Positions 25,575-34,087 of a DNA stretch of 64,000 nt are shown one piece after another (the first letter of the stretch is position 1; every line of letters begins with the position of its first letter). The notes under the pieces were generated by a model. The model ran no database searches. It was given only the letters and a program-made list of their open reading frames with translations, and had not been told where the DNA came from. Where the stretch lies: assembly GCF_050589625.1 (NCBI RefSeq), contig NZ_JBNGOP010000004.1:211399-275398 (forward strand). The letters run 5' to 3'. The position numbers were made by a program, and so were the translations under genes. Source of the stretch: Pelagihabitans sp947500445. Lineage in GTDB: Bacteria > Bacteroidota > Bacteroidia > Flavobacteriales > Flavobacteriaceae.

Positions 25575-25733
25575 TACCATTTCTGATGTTAAATTACCCG
25601 TTAAAAATTGTTCTTTTCCGTGTATGCTTCAAAATAAAATCTAACCATAGCTACTGCTATGCTTGAATTTTCTTTTTCGCCTACCCAAAAAATCCCGGGT
25701 TTTTATTTACGTAATTTAACATCAGAAATGGTA
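25575..25733. repeat. TACCATT palindromic element, copy 7 (159 bp, inverted relative to copy 6)
   Basis: Perfect 23-bp terminal inverted repeats that begin TACCATTTCTGATGTTAAAT. The centre is ACCATAGCTACTGCTATGC. The arms differ from copy 6 at one position on each side, and the two changes compensate each other, so the arms still pair perfectly. Confidence 0.85.
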
Positions 25734-25747
25734 TAATTGATGACATT

Positions 25748-25779
25748 TTGACATTTTTAAAGAATTGGCAGTACTTTTG
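25748..25779 (+). promoter_or_regulatory. Promoter of grpE-dnaJ
   Basis: A -33 TTG at 25748-25750 and a -7 box TACTTTTG at 25772-25779 (exact TAnnTTTG), with 21 bases between them. The box ends 36 bp before the grpE ATG. A TTAGGAG ribosome site precedes the start codon. Confidence 0.6.
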
Positions 25780-25815
25780 ACAACTGTAATTTGTAAATCA
25801 ATTTAGGAGTATCAC

Positions 25816-26373
25816 ATGAGCGATAAAGAGAAAACGGAAGGTATCGAGGAAACCGTTGCAGCGGAAAACACCGAGACAGTTACTGCGGCGGAAGATGCGG
25901 AAGCAACGACCGATGAAGAAATTTCTGAGGAAGATCGACTGCGGGAGGATTTGGCCAAGGAAAAAGAAAAATTTCTTCGTCTTTTTGCAGAATTTGAAAA
26001 CTATAAAAAACGTACATCGAAGGAGCGTATCGAACTTTTTCGTACCGCGGGTCAGGAAGTAATGGTATCCTTGTTACCCGTACTCGACGATTTCGACCGT
26101 GCCCTAAAAGAGCTTTCCAAATCCGATGACACCGAAATGTTCAAGGGAGTAGGGTTGATTCAAAACAAACTCAAGGAAACCTTAAAATCCAAAGGGTTAA
26201 AGGAAGTAGCGGTAAAGGAAGGAGATGTTTTTGATGCGGAAGTCCATGATGCGATTACGCAAATACCGGCCCCATCCAAAAAAATGAGAGGAAAGATCAT
26301 CGATGTGGTCGAAAAAGGGTTTTCCCTGGGCGACAAAATTATTCGACATCCGAAGGTAGTCGTTGGAAACTAA
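25816..26373 (+). CDS. grpE: Nucleotide exchange factor GrpE
   Basis: A 185-aa co-chaperone that releases ADP from DnaK. An acidic, low-complexity N-terminus (residues 1-45, rich in Glu and Thr) is followed by a long coiled coil (about 45-105, with KFLRLFAEFENYKKRTSKER). The C-terminal beta domain includes DEVHDAI-like VFDAEVHDAITQIP and the final VVEKGFSLGDKIIRHPKVVV. It is followed 6 bp later by dnaJ, so the pair is an operon. dnaK itself is not in the window. Confidence 0.96.
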   Translation: MSDKEKTEGIEETVAAENTETVTAAEDAEATTDEEISEEDRLREDLAKEKEKFLRLFAEFENYKKRTSKERIELFRTAGQEVMVSLLPVLDDFDRALKELSKSDDTEMFKGVGLIQNKLKETLKSKGLKEVAVKEGDVFDAEVHDAITQIPAPSKKMRGKIIDVVEKGFSLGDKIIRHPKVVVGN

Positions 26374-26379
26374 AATACT

Positions 26380-27504
26380 ATGAAAGAGGACTATTACGAC
26401 ATACTTGGAGTTGCCAAAGGAGCTTCTACCGCAGAGATAAAGAAGGCCTATCGAAAGAAAGCCATTCAATATCATCCGGATAAAAACCCCGGTGATCCCA
26501 AGGCCGAGGAAATGTTCAAAAAAGCTGCGGAGGCTTACGAGGTGTTGAGCGATGCCGACAAAAAGGCCCGTTACGATCAATTCGGCCATGCCGCCTTTGA
26601 AGGTGGAGGCGGTTTTGGCGGTGGCGGAATGAATATGGATGATATTTTCAGCCAATTTGGAGATATTTTCGGTGGTGCGTTCGGCGGTAGCGGTGGCTTT
26701 AGCGGTTTCGGAGGTTTTGGTGGTGGCGGTCAAAGAAGGGCCAAAGGCAGTAACCTGCGTATTCGGGTAAAGCTAAGTCTGGAAGATGTGGCCAACGGGG
26801 TAGAAAAAAAGGTAAAGGTCCGCCGTAAAATTCAGGCCGATGGGGTTACCTATAAAACCTGTGGCACCTGCGGGGGTCGCGGTCAGGTAACCAAAATAGC
26901 GAATACCATTCTGGGTAGAATGCAAACCGCGGCTACTTGTAACGCCTGTGGGGGAAGTGGACAGTTATTGGACAAAAAACCTGCCGACGCCGATGCTCAA
27001 GGCTTACGGGTACAAGAAGAAACCGTATCGATAAAAATTCCGGCGGGTGTGGAAGAAGGGATGCAGCTCAAGGTCGGCGGAAAAGGAAACGATGCCCCCG
27101 GCAACGGAGTGCCAGGTGACCTGTTGGTCGCCATAGAGACCGAGGATCATGCCACCCTAAAACGGGAAGGGGACAATCTTCACTACGATCTGTACATTAG
27201 CATATCGGAAGCGGTTCTGGGAAGTTCGAAGGAAATTGATGCCGTTGGTGGTAAGGTGCGTATCAAATTGGAACCGGGTATACAATCCGGGAAAATTTTA
27301 CGACTTCGCGGTAAAGGTATCTCAAGTTTGAACGGTTATGGTAGCGGCGATCTTTTGGTGCACGTTAACGTTTGGACACCAAAAGAGCTGAACAAGGAAC
27401 AAAAAGAGTTTTTTGAACGAATGCGCGATAATGATAATTTTGAGCCAAAACCCGAAAAATCGGACAAATCCTTCTTTGAGAAGGTAAAAGATATGTTCTC
27501 TTAA
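26380..27504 (+). CDS. dnaJ: Chaperone DnaJ, form with two zinc-binding repeats
   Basis: A 374-aa Hsp40. The J domain (1-70) has YHPDKNPGD with the HPD triad. A Gly/Phe linker follows (about 75-125, many GGFGG repeats). The cysteine-rich region has only two CxxCxGxG motifs (CGTCGGRG and CNACGGSG) instead of four, so a single zinc site is expected. The C-terminal substrate-binding barrels include KIPAGVEEGMQLKV and LRLRGKGISSLNGYGSGD. To my knowledge the shortened zinc region is usual in Flavobacteriaceae. It is the second gene of the grpE-dnaJ operon. Confidence 0.96.
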   Translation: MKEDYYDILGVAKGASTAEIKKAYRKKAIQYHPDKNPGDPKAEEMFKKAAEAYEVLSDADKKARYDQFGHAAFEGGGGFGGGGMNMDDIFSQFGDIFGGAFGGSGGFSGFGGFGGGGQRRAKGSNLRIRVKLSLEDVANGVEKKVKVRRKIQADGVTYKTCGTCGGRGQVTKIANTILGRMQTAATCNACGGSGQLLDKKPADADAQGLRVQEETVSIKIPAGVEEGMQLKVGGKGNDAPGNGVPGDLLVAIETEDHATLKREGDNLHYDLYISISEAVLGSSKEIDAVGGKVRIKLEPGIQSGKILRLRGKGISSLNGYGSGDLLVHVNVWTPKELNKEQKEFFERMRDNDNFEPKPEKSDKSFFEKVKDMFS

Positions 27505-27535
27505 CATATTTTAATTTCGTTTTTAAAATAAAAAC

Positions 27536-27632
27536 GTATATTTGAAACAGTATTGGGAGACCAATACTAATTTTCTTTTTCATAGCAATTTTTTTCCCAT
27601 CCTTATTCATTTAAGGGTGGGTTTTGTTTTTT
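27536..27632 (+). ncRNA. Candidate small RNA with own promoter and terminator
   Basis: An exact flavobacterial -7 box TATATTTG (27536-27543) is followed, where transcription would begin, by a perfect hairpin AGTATTGG-GAGA-CCAATACT (27549-27568). A T-rich single strand comes next. The second hairpin, CCCATCCTTA..TAAGGGTGGG (27596-27620), ends in a long T-run. The product would be about 85 nt. The first hairpin with its T-rich tail could instead be the dnaJ terminator. No known RNA family is recognised. Confidence 0.42.
27596..27632 (+). terminator. Rho-independent terminator
   Basis: The stem CCCATCCTTA/TAAGGGTGGG (one G-U pair) with loop TTCATT is followed by TTTTGTTTTTT. It ends either the grpE-dnaJ transcript or the candidate small RNA. 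Confidence 0.75.
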
Positions 27633-27907
27633 AGGGCCTGCTCAAACGTTTAACCTGATGGAAAAACCCTTCCATCGGGTACATTTTCCCCGACAACATC
27701 GTTGGACCATATTCCCCGCTTTTTATGATTCTGGGATATTTTCGTTGAAATATACGTCATAAGAAGCACGATACTACCGGGTGTATGAATGGTCTTTTTT
27801 TGGAGCATAAAATGGTACCCTAGCGCCAATAAAAATGATGGGTGCTAAAGTTGCCATTTGCAAATGACTGTTGGGGGCATTTAGCTATCTTTGGGAAAAT
27901 TGCGTGC

Positions 27908-28843
27908 ATGAACACTATTTTGGTAGCTAAGGAAGTCACCAAACGATTTGGAAACTACACCGCGCTCGATAGCGTTTCCCTGGAAATACCCGAAAACTGC
28001 ATTTATGGCCTGCTCGGTCCCAATGGGGCCGGTAAAACCACGCTTATCCGTATCATCAACCAAATTTCGTATCCCGATCAGGGGGCTCTTCTGTTCAACG
28101 GTGAACCCTTACGACCGGAACATATTACGCAAATCGGTTATTTGCCGGAGGAAAGGGGGTTGTACAAAAGCATGAAGGTAGGGGAGCAGGCGCTGTATTT
28201 GGCCCAGTTGAAGGGTTTGGATAAAAGGGAAGCGAAAAAGCGGTTGCTGTATTGGTTCGAACGACTGGAAATCGGTGATTGGTGGAACAAAAAAGTTCAG
28301 GAACTATCAAAGGGAATGGCACAAAAAATACAGTTCGTGGTTACCGTGTTGCACGAGCCGCGCCTGCTGATTTTTGACGAACCGTTCAGCGGTTTCGACC
28401 CCATTAACGCCAGCTTGATAAAAGATGAGATTTTGGCCTTAAAGGAGAAGGGGACCTCCATTATTTTTTCCACCCACAGAATGGAGTCCGTAGAGGAACT
28501 GTGCGAGCATATCGCATTATTGCACCGGTCGGAAAAAATACTCGATGGCAGGCTTTCGGAGATAAAAAAGGCATATAAGAATAATACGTTTCGGGTGGCC
28601 ATGGTATCGGAACGGGGTACTTCGGTGCTCGGGGAATTGGAAGAAAAATTTAAACTGTCCCAAACGGAGTTCGATCAGGAAGAAAAGCAGCTGGGCTTTA
28701 CGGTACAACTTCCCTCGGACGATTCACGCTCCTTGCTGTCCGCACTTTCCGAAAAAGGAAGGGTACAACGTTTTGAGGAAATCGTTCCCTCCGCAAATGA
28801 TATTTTTATACGAACCGTAAAAGAAAAAGGGAACAATGGGTAA
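27908..28843 (+). CDS. ABC transporter ATP-binding protein (NatA-like)
   Basis: About 311 aa from the ATG at 27908 (MNTILVAKEV); a longer frame from 27842 has an unlikely N-terminus. Motifs are Walker A GPNGAGKTT, signature LSKGMAQKI, Walker B LLIFDEPFSGFDP and H-loop STHRM. A C-terminal extension (DUF4162-like, about 215-305) follows, as in Na+ exporter or drug-type ABC-2 ATPases. It overlaps the permease gene by 8 bp and opens a five-gene run (to 33127). The exported substrate is unknown. Confidence 0.93.
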   Translation: MNTILVAKEVTKRFGNYTALDSVSLEIPENCIYGLLGPNGAGKTTLIRIINQISYPDQGALLFNGEPLRPEHITQIGYLPEERGLYKSMKVGEQALYLAQLKGLDKREAKKRLLYWFERLEIGDWWNKKVQELSKGMAQKIQFVVTVLHEPRLLIFDEPFSGFDPINASLIKDEILALKEKGTSIIFSTHRMESVEELCEHIALLHRSEKILDGRLSEIKKAYKNNTFRVAMVSERGTSVLGELEEKFKLSQTEFDQEEKQLGFTVQLPSDDSRSLLSALSEKGRVQRFEEIVPSANDIFIRTVKEKGNNG

Positions 28844-30176
28844 ATTACGGTTGATCATCAAACGGGAGTACCTGGCCAAGGTCCGCAATAGATCGTTTGT
28901 GGTAATGACTTTTTTGAGCCCTATTTTAATGGTAGGGCTGGTAGTGTTGGTCGCTTACCTGGCACAGCTCAACGACGGCGAAAAACGGATTATCGCCATT
29001 TTGAACGAAAGTGATTATTTCTCTACCGATTTTCATACCACGGAAAGTACATCCTATGTGCGTCTGTTCGATTTGGACATCGAGACCGCCAAGGATTCTA
29101 CGGAAAAAATGGGATACACCGGACTGCTGCATATCCCTCAAAAAAAGACGTTGGAAGCGGTGGCGGAAGCGTCATATTTTTTCTCAAAAAATACGCCCAA
29201 TACCCTGGTGTTGGAAAAGATAGAAGCCGTTTTTGAAGAACGCCTACGGCAGCGGCGACTTCAGGAAATGGGGGTCAGTCCCAAAGACTATGCCATGGTG
29301 GACTCCCGCTACGAGGTAAATATTGCCACCTTTTCGGGAGAACAGAACTTAAAACATTTTAATGAGATAAAAGCGGCCATTGGCGGGGCCTTTGGTTATT
29401 TGATTATGATGTTCATTATCATTTATGGCGGGTTTGTCATGCGGAGTGTGATCGAAGAGAAAACCAGTAGGATAATAGAGGTCATTATTTCGTCGGTAAA
29501 ACCCTTTCAACTCATGTTGGGTAAAATAATTGGCACCTCTTTGGCGGGAATTACCCAGTTCACTATTTGGATTATTTCGGCCAGTATACTGCTGCTACTG
29601 GCGTTGGCCCTGCTCGATATGGATTTGGCCACATTGCGCACCGGTCCCACTATGATTGCCGATGCCACTGGTCAATTGCCCACCGCCATGCCGGCGACCA
29701 ATGAAATGTTCGCGCTATATGCGCAGGAAATTTTTAAGATACCCATTTTTACCCTGGTCGGCTTCTTTCTGGTATATTTTGTTTTGGGGTATTTGATCTA
29801 CAGCTCCATTTATGCCGCTATTGGCGCAGCTGTCGATAATGAAACGGACACGCAACAATTTATTTTTCCGATCATTATTCCTTTGGTATTGGCCATATAC
29901 GTAGGATTCTTTTCAGTGTTCAACAATCCACACGGACCGATCGCGGTCGGGTTTTCCATTTTTCCGCTTACCTCCCCGATTGTAATGATGATGCGTTTGC
30001 CTTGGGGCATAGGCGAAGGCGGCGTACCGATTTGGCAGTTGGTTACTTCCATTCTTCTTTTAATCGGTACTTTTATGGGAATTGTTTGGTTTGCCGCGAA
30101 AATTTATAGGGTCGGTATTTTAATGTATGGGAAAAAGCCCAGTTATAAAGAACTGTTCAAATGGTTGCGATATTGA
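28836..30176 (+). CDS. ABC-2 type permease (NatB-like)
   Basis: A 446-aa inner-membrane subunit for the ATPase upstream. The first helix (MTFLSPILMVGLVVLVAYLA, after the N-terminal REYLAKVRNRSFV motif) precedes a periplasmic domain of about 150 residues. About five to six helices follow, including the conserved RSVIEEKTSRIIEVIISSVKPFQLMLGKIIG loop and segment typical of NatB/YhaP proteins (given here in parts of that block). The stop TGA overlaps the ATG of the MscS gene (TGATG), which indicates translational coupling. Confidence 0.92.
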   Translation: MGKLRLIIKREYLAKVRNRSFVVMTFLSPILMVGLVVLVAYLAQLNDGEKRIIAILNESDYFSTDFHTTESTSYVRLFDLDIETAKDSTEKMGYTGLLHIPQKKTLEAVAEASYFFSKNTPNTLVLEKIEAVFEERLRQRRLQEMGVSPKDYAMVDSRYEVNIATFSGEQNLKHFNEIKAAIGGAFGYLIMMFIIIYGGFVMRSVIEEKTSRIIEVIISSVKPFQLMLGKIIGTSLAGITQFTIWIISASILLLLALALLDMDLATLRTGPTMIADATGQLPTAMPATNEMFALYAQEIFKIPIFTLVGFFLVYFVLGYLIYSSIYAAIGAAVDNETDTQQFIFPIIIPLVLAIYVGFFSVFNNPHGPIAVGFSIFPLTSPIVMMMRLPWGIGEGGVPIWQLVTSILLLIGTFMGIVWFAAKIYRVGILMYGKKPSYKELFKWLRY

Positions 30177-31069
30177 TGCAGGAAAAAGATACCGTTGTTG
30201 AGGATACGTTGAAAGAGGACGTTTGGGAATCGGTAAAACAGTTTTTGGATATTGGCTTACATTTGGGAGAGGGCGATAATTCCATCAACATTACTATAGG
30301 GCTTTTGCTGTTACTTTCCATCGCCTTTATTTCCACAAGTTTTGTGTTAAAATGGCTCCGTAATCTTTTTGTGCGGAAAATGGAACCCGATGACAAATTG
30401 AAGTTCATCAGTATCTTCAAGTTCATCAAATATGTGGTGTACATCATTGTGGTGTTGCTTACCGTAAGTGCGGCAGGTATCGATATTACCATTTTGATTA
30501 CCGCTTCGGCGGCCCTGTTTGTCGGTTTGGGACTTGCATTGCAAGAACTTTTTCAAGATGTTATTGCGGGTGTTTTTATCATATTGGACAAATCGTTGCA
30601 CGTAGGGGATATAATAGAAGTTGACGATAAGGTAGGGCGGGTGTTCGAAATAAAACTTCGGACCACTAGGGCGATTACCCGTGATGATAAGGTAATCATC
30701 ATTCCCAACCATAAGTTCATTAGCGAAACCATTTACAACTATACCCAAAACCATAAGACTACCCGGGAGGCCGTAATGGTCGGTGTGGCCTATGGCAGTG
30801 ATGTCACCTTGGTCACTACAATTTTAGAAGAGGTGGCCCAAGAACAGCAAGGGGTACTGAACAGCCCGAAACCCTTTGTGCTCTTCGAGGATTTTGGGGA
30901 CTCCGCATTGCTATTTTCGTTACAGTTTTATATCAATGACAGTTTCGGTGGTCCAAAAATAAAGAGTGCGATGCGGTATCGCATCGAAGCTAAATTTCGG
31001 GAAAACCATATTGTTATTCCGTTCCCCCAAAGAGATGTACACCTATTTCAGCAGAAACCCAGTTCATGA
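30176..31069 (+). CDS. Mechanosensitive channel (MscS family), operon member
   Basis: About 297 aa from the ATG at 30176 (MQEKDTVVED), which overlaps the permease stop; a start 15 bp earlier is possible. Membrane segments are at about 40-60, 85-105 and the pore helix ITASAALFVGLGLALQELFQ. The beta domain contains VGDIIEVDDKVGRVFEIKLR and IIPNHKFI. It is probably an osmotic release valve. Its position inside an ABC exporter operon suggests shared response to envelope stress. Overlaps the next gene by 4 bp. Confidence 0.92.
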   Translation: MQEKDTVVEDTLKEDVWESVKQFLDIGLHLGEGDNSINITIGLLLLLSIAFISTSFVLKWLRNLFVRKMEPDDKLKFISIFKFIKYVVYIIVVLLTVSAAGIDITILITASAALFVGLGLALQELFQDVIAGVFIILDKSLHVGDIIEVDDKVGRVFEIKLRTTRAITRDDKVIIIPNHKFISETIYNYTQNHKTTREAVMVGVAYGSDVTLVTTILEEVAQEQQGVLNSPKPFVLFEDFGDSALLFSLQFYINDSFGGPKIKSAMRYRIEAKFRENHIVIPFPQRDVHLFQQKPSS

Positions 31070-31953
31070 TTATACCGTCGCTACAGCGGTCCATGACCGT
31101 TTTGTTTCTTTTTTTTGTTTCGTTCTGTTCCTTACAGGGGCAGACGACCGATCTGTTTCGGTTGGAGTATACGGTAATACCCGAAAACCAATTTGGGATA
31201 CGTACCAACCGTTATCGTGCCGCTGTAAACGTTCCTGTCAAATTAGGGGAAGAACGGTATTTGGTAACGGGAATGGAATACAATCGATACGAGTTCGAGT
31301 TCGATGTTGCCCTGCCTTTTGAAGTGCAAACCTTGGAACGTTTACATATTGTCGATTTAAATTTGGGCTATATCTGTAAGATACATCCCGATTGGCGTAT
31401 GGTCACCATATTGACCCCCCGTCTGGCTTCTAATTTTGAGCGTGGTATCGATAACAACGATTTTTTGATCAACGGTTCCTTACTTTTTTGGAAGGACATG
31501 GCATCCAAGGAAAAACCGGAACGCTTGATTTTAGGATTGAGTTTTAACAGTGCCACCGGTTTGCCCTACCCACTTCCCGTAATCAATTACAACAAACGGT
31601 TTCACCCGAAATGGTCCTATACTTTGGGAATTCCCCGAATGGATTTCAAATACCACCTGAACGATACCCATGAGTTTCAGTCCGTTCTGTTTCTCGACGG
31701 TTATTTTGTCAACATTCAAAACGAAATCGCATTGCCGGACGATATAGTGGGTGCTTCCATTTCCCTATCCGCCCTAGTGGGGGCGGTAGGCTATCAGTAT
31801 AAATTCAACAAGATGATTTCATTGTATGCCCTTGCTGGCTATTCTATCATACAGGAAGGACTGATCAGGGACGGAAATAGGAATAGGGCGTTTACCCTGA
31901 ATGACGAAGGAAATTTTTATCTTCGGACAGGATTTAAAATAGCAATTTTTTAA
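31066..31953 (+). CDS. DUF6268 outer-membrane beta-barrel protein
   Basis: A 295-aa protein with a Sec signal peptide (TVLFLFFVSFCSLQGQ; mature part from about residue 26). Strands rich in alternating aromatics then follow. It ends in FYLRTGFKIAIF, a C-terminal beta signal with terminal Phe. The order of strands and phrases such as LNLGYICKIHPDWR and LPLPVINYNKRF-like segments fit DUF6268. Its start overlaps the MscS stop (ATGA). Function is unknown; the barrel may be an outer-membrane sensor or pore linked to the operon. A second in-frame Met at 31093 is an alternative start. Confidence 0.82.
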   Translation: MIIPSLQRSMTVLFLFFVSFCSLQGQTTDLFRLEYTVIPENQFGIRTNRYRAAVNVPVKLGEERYLVTGMEYNRYEFEFDVALPFEVQTLERLHIVDLNLGYICKIHPDWRMVTILTPRLASNFERGIDNNDFLINGSLLFWKDMASKEKPERLILGLSFNSATGLPYPLPVINYNKRFHPKWSYTLGIPRMDFKYHLNDTHEFQSVLFLDGYFVNIQNEIALPDDIVGASISLSALVGAVGYQYKFNKMISLYALAGYSIIQEGLIRDGNRNRAFTLNDEGNFYLRTGFKIAIF

Positions 31954-31963
31954 AAAGGGCAAC

Positions 31964-33127
31964 ATGTCAAAAATACTGGTTATAGAGGATGAGGCGGCAA
32001 TTCGAAGGGTATTGGTAAAAATACTTTCCGAGGAGAACGACGCATACACGGTGGAGGAAGCCGAAGACGGTCTCAAAGGTTTGGAAACCATCAAGAACAA
32101 TGACTATGATTTGGTACTCTGTGATATTAAGATGCCAAAGATGGACGGTGTAGAAGTGTTGGAGGCCGCAAAAAAAATAAAACCGGAAATCCCGTTCATC
32201 ATGATTTCGGGTCACGGAGATTTGGACACTGCCGTAAATACCATGCGTGCCGGGGCGTTTGACTACATTTCAAAACCGCCCGATTTAAATCGCTTGTTGA
32301 CCACGGTCCGAAATGCCCTGGATCGAAAGGAATTGGTGGTCGAAAATAAGATCTTAAAGAAAAAGGTAAGTAAGAATTATGAAATGATCGGGGATAGCGA
32401 TGAAATTACCGCTATTAAGGACATGATCGAAAAAGTGGCACCGACCGATGCACGGGTGCTGATTACCGGTTCCAACGGAACCGGAAAAGAACTGGTAGCT
32501 CATTGGTTGCATGAAAAAAGTGCAAGGAGCGGGGCACCGTTTATAGAGGTCAATTGCGCCGCAATACCGTCCGAGCTTATCGAAAGTGAACTTTTTGGCC
32601 ATGTAAAAGGCGCCTTTACCTCTGCGGTAAAAGATCGTGCCGGAAAATTTGAAGCGGCCAATAAAGGAACCATTTTTTTAGATGAGATCGGCGACATGAG
32701 CCTTTCGGCCCAAGCAAAGGTGCTTCGGGCATTGCAGGAAAGTAAGATCAGTAGGGTGGGTTCCGATAAGGATATTAAGGTAAACGTACGGGTCCTCGCA
32801 GCCACCAATAAAAACCTTAAAAAGGAAATTGAGGACGGAAAATTTCGGGAAGACCTCTACCATAGGCTGGCCGTAATTTTGATCAAAGTACCCGCGCTCA
32901 ACGATCGAAGGAACGATATTCCGCTGCTGATCGGCCACTTCTCAAAAAAGATTACTTCCGAACAAGGTATTCCGGACAAGCGTTTTTCTTCCGGTGCCGT
33001 AAAATTGTTGCAGGGTTACGATTGGACCGGTAACATTCGGGAACTGCGCAATGTAGTGGAACGGTTGATAATATTGGGCGGAACGGAAGTAACTGAAGCC
33101 GATGTAAAACTGTTTGCGAGCAAATAG
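31964..33127 (+). CDS. NtrC-type sigma-54 activator without DNA-binding domain
   Basis: 387 aa: a receiver domain (1-120, Asp54 in LCDIKMPKMDG, Lys in SKPPD), a linker, and an AAA+ sigma-54 interaction domain (about 140-380). The AAA+ domain has Walker A ITGSNGTGKE, the sigma-54 loop GAFTSA, the Walker B region IFLDEIGDM and arginine-finger block FREDLYHRLAV. The protein ends at VKLFASK, right after the AAA+ lid, with no Fis-type HTH. I know near-identical HTH-less forms from other Flavobacteriaceae, so this is a lineage form and not a truncation. It probably acts from solution. It sits 10 bp after the DUF6268 gene. The cognate kinase is not in the window. Confidence 0.92.
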   Translation: MSKILVIEDEAAIRRVLVKILSEENDAYTVEEAEDGLKGLETIKNNDYDLVLCDIKMPKMDGVEVLEAAKKIKPEIPFIMISGHGDLDTAVNTMRAGAFDYISKPPDLNRLLTTVRNALDRKELVVENKILKKKVSKNYEMIGDSDEITAIKDMIEKVAPTDARVLITGSNGTGKELVAHWLHEKSARSGAPFIEVNCAAIPSELIESELFGHVKGAFTSAVKDRAGKFEAANKGTIFLDEIGDMSLSAQAKVLRALQESKISRVGSDKDIKVNVRVLAATNKNLKKEIEDGKFREDLYHRLAVILIKVPALNDRRNDIPLLIGHFSKKITSEQGIPDKRFSSGAVKLLQGYDWTGNIRELRNVVERLIILGGTEVTEADVKLFASK

Positions 33128-33197
33128 GTAACGGGCAGTGTTCGGACCGTCATACAAAAGTAGCACCGTAAACGTGGTACCCGTAAATAGGAATCGA

Positions 33198-33893
33198 TCA
33201 GTATTCGCATTCACCGATTTGGGACAATGCTGCGGCGGTTATTTTTTTAGTTTTAAGGTTGTAGTATTTTCGCCCTTCGGAGAGGTTGGGCTGTAACAGT
33301 TCCTCTTCACATTCCTCATAAATTTCTTGCGCGAATTCCCGGGCCGCTTTACAATCGACGGTAATCACCACTTCGTCCAAACTCACCCGATATTTTTCCA
33401 ATGCACGATCAATGTTCTTTTTAAGTTCCTCCGAAGGCTGCTCGATTCGTTTTGCTTCTGCCACATCTACGTGTCGCGATCTTAAACTGTCTTTAGCTAC
33501 ATTAGGAAAAGGCGTTTTTCTATCTGCGGCATGCGCGACGATGGCACCAAGACTTTCCTCCGTGTTGAGCAGCGAGCGTTTCAAAAGGTTTTTTGAGTCG
33601 GAGATACTTTCTACTTTAGTAGCTTCTTTGAGCAAATGGTTGCTTTCCTCCATGCCTACCGTCGCATGGTCGCAACCACATTCCTTCATATGTTGTTTTG
33701 ATTTTTCGATTGCATTCAGTGCCTTATAGGCATGATAGCGGGTAAGATTGATATCTTCCTTGGAAAGCGCTTTTTCCGTTTGTGTCTTAATAAAATGGAT
33801 ATTCGATTGCGCGTACTCGCAAGCATCGTTAGGTTTTAACGAGGTCATCAATAATAAAAGAAGAGCGCAACTAAGCGGGTACAGCTCTTTCAT
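33198..33893 (-). CDS. Exported helical protein of unknown function (231 aa)
   Basis: The signal peptide (about 1-24, LSCALLLLLMTSLKPNDA) is followed by an all-helical mature protein with five to six cysteines (CEYAQ near the N-terminus, ECGCD in the middle, DCKAA, YEECEEE and the final GECEY). These are probably joined by disulfides. The N-terminal repeat unit has the pattern of a coiled-coil or helical bundle. It is convergent with the sigma-54 activator; the gap is only 70 bp. I do not recognise a family. Confidence 0.72.
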   Translation of the reverse strand: MKELYPLSCALLLLLMTSLKPNDACEYAQSNIHFIKTQTEKALSKEDINLTRYHAYKALNAIEKSKQHMKECGCDHATVGMEESNHLLKEATKVESISDSKNLLKRSLLNTEESLGAIVAHAADRKTPFPNVAKDSLRSRHVDVAEAKRIEQPSEELKKNIDRALEKYRVSLDEVVITVDCKAAREFAQEIYEECEEELLQPNLSEGRKYYNLKTKKITAAALSQIGECEY

Positions 33894-34087
33894 GACAGTA
33901 TTTTACTTTCGATACAATAGGTTTGGCGTATTGCGAATTTAACTAGAAAAGACTTGGATGGCTATTTTTTTCGACGCATGACATCCCCCTTTCGTTTTTT
34001 TGGATGAAGCGTTTACAAAGATTGTTGAACTACTGTTTTTTTTAACAATTTGTACCGCTCAACGAGTAAAAAATTCTATATTTCAGT

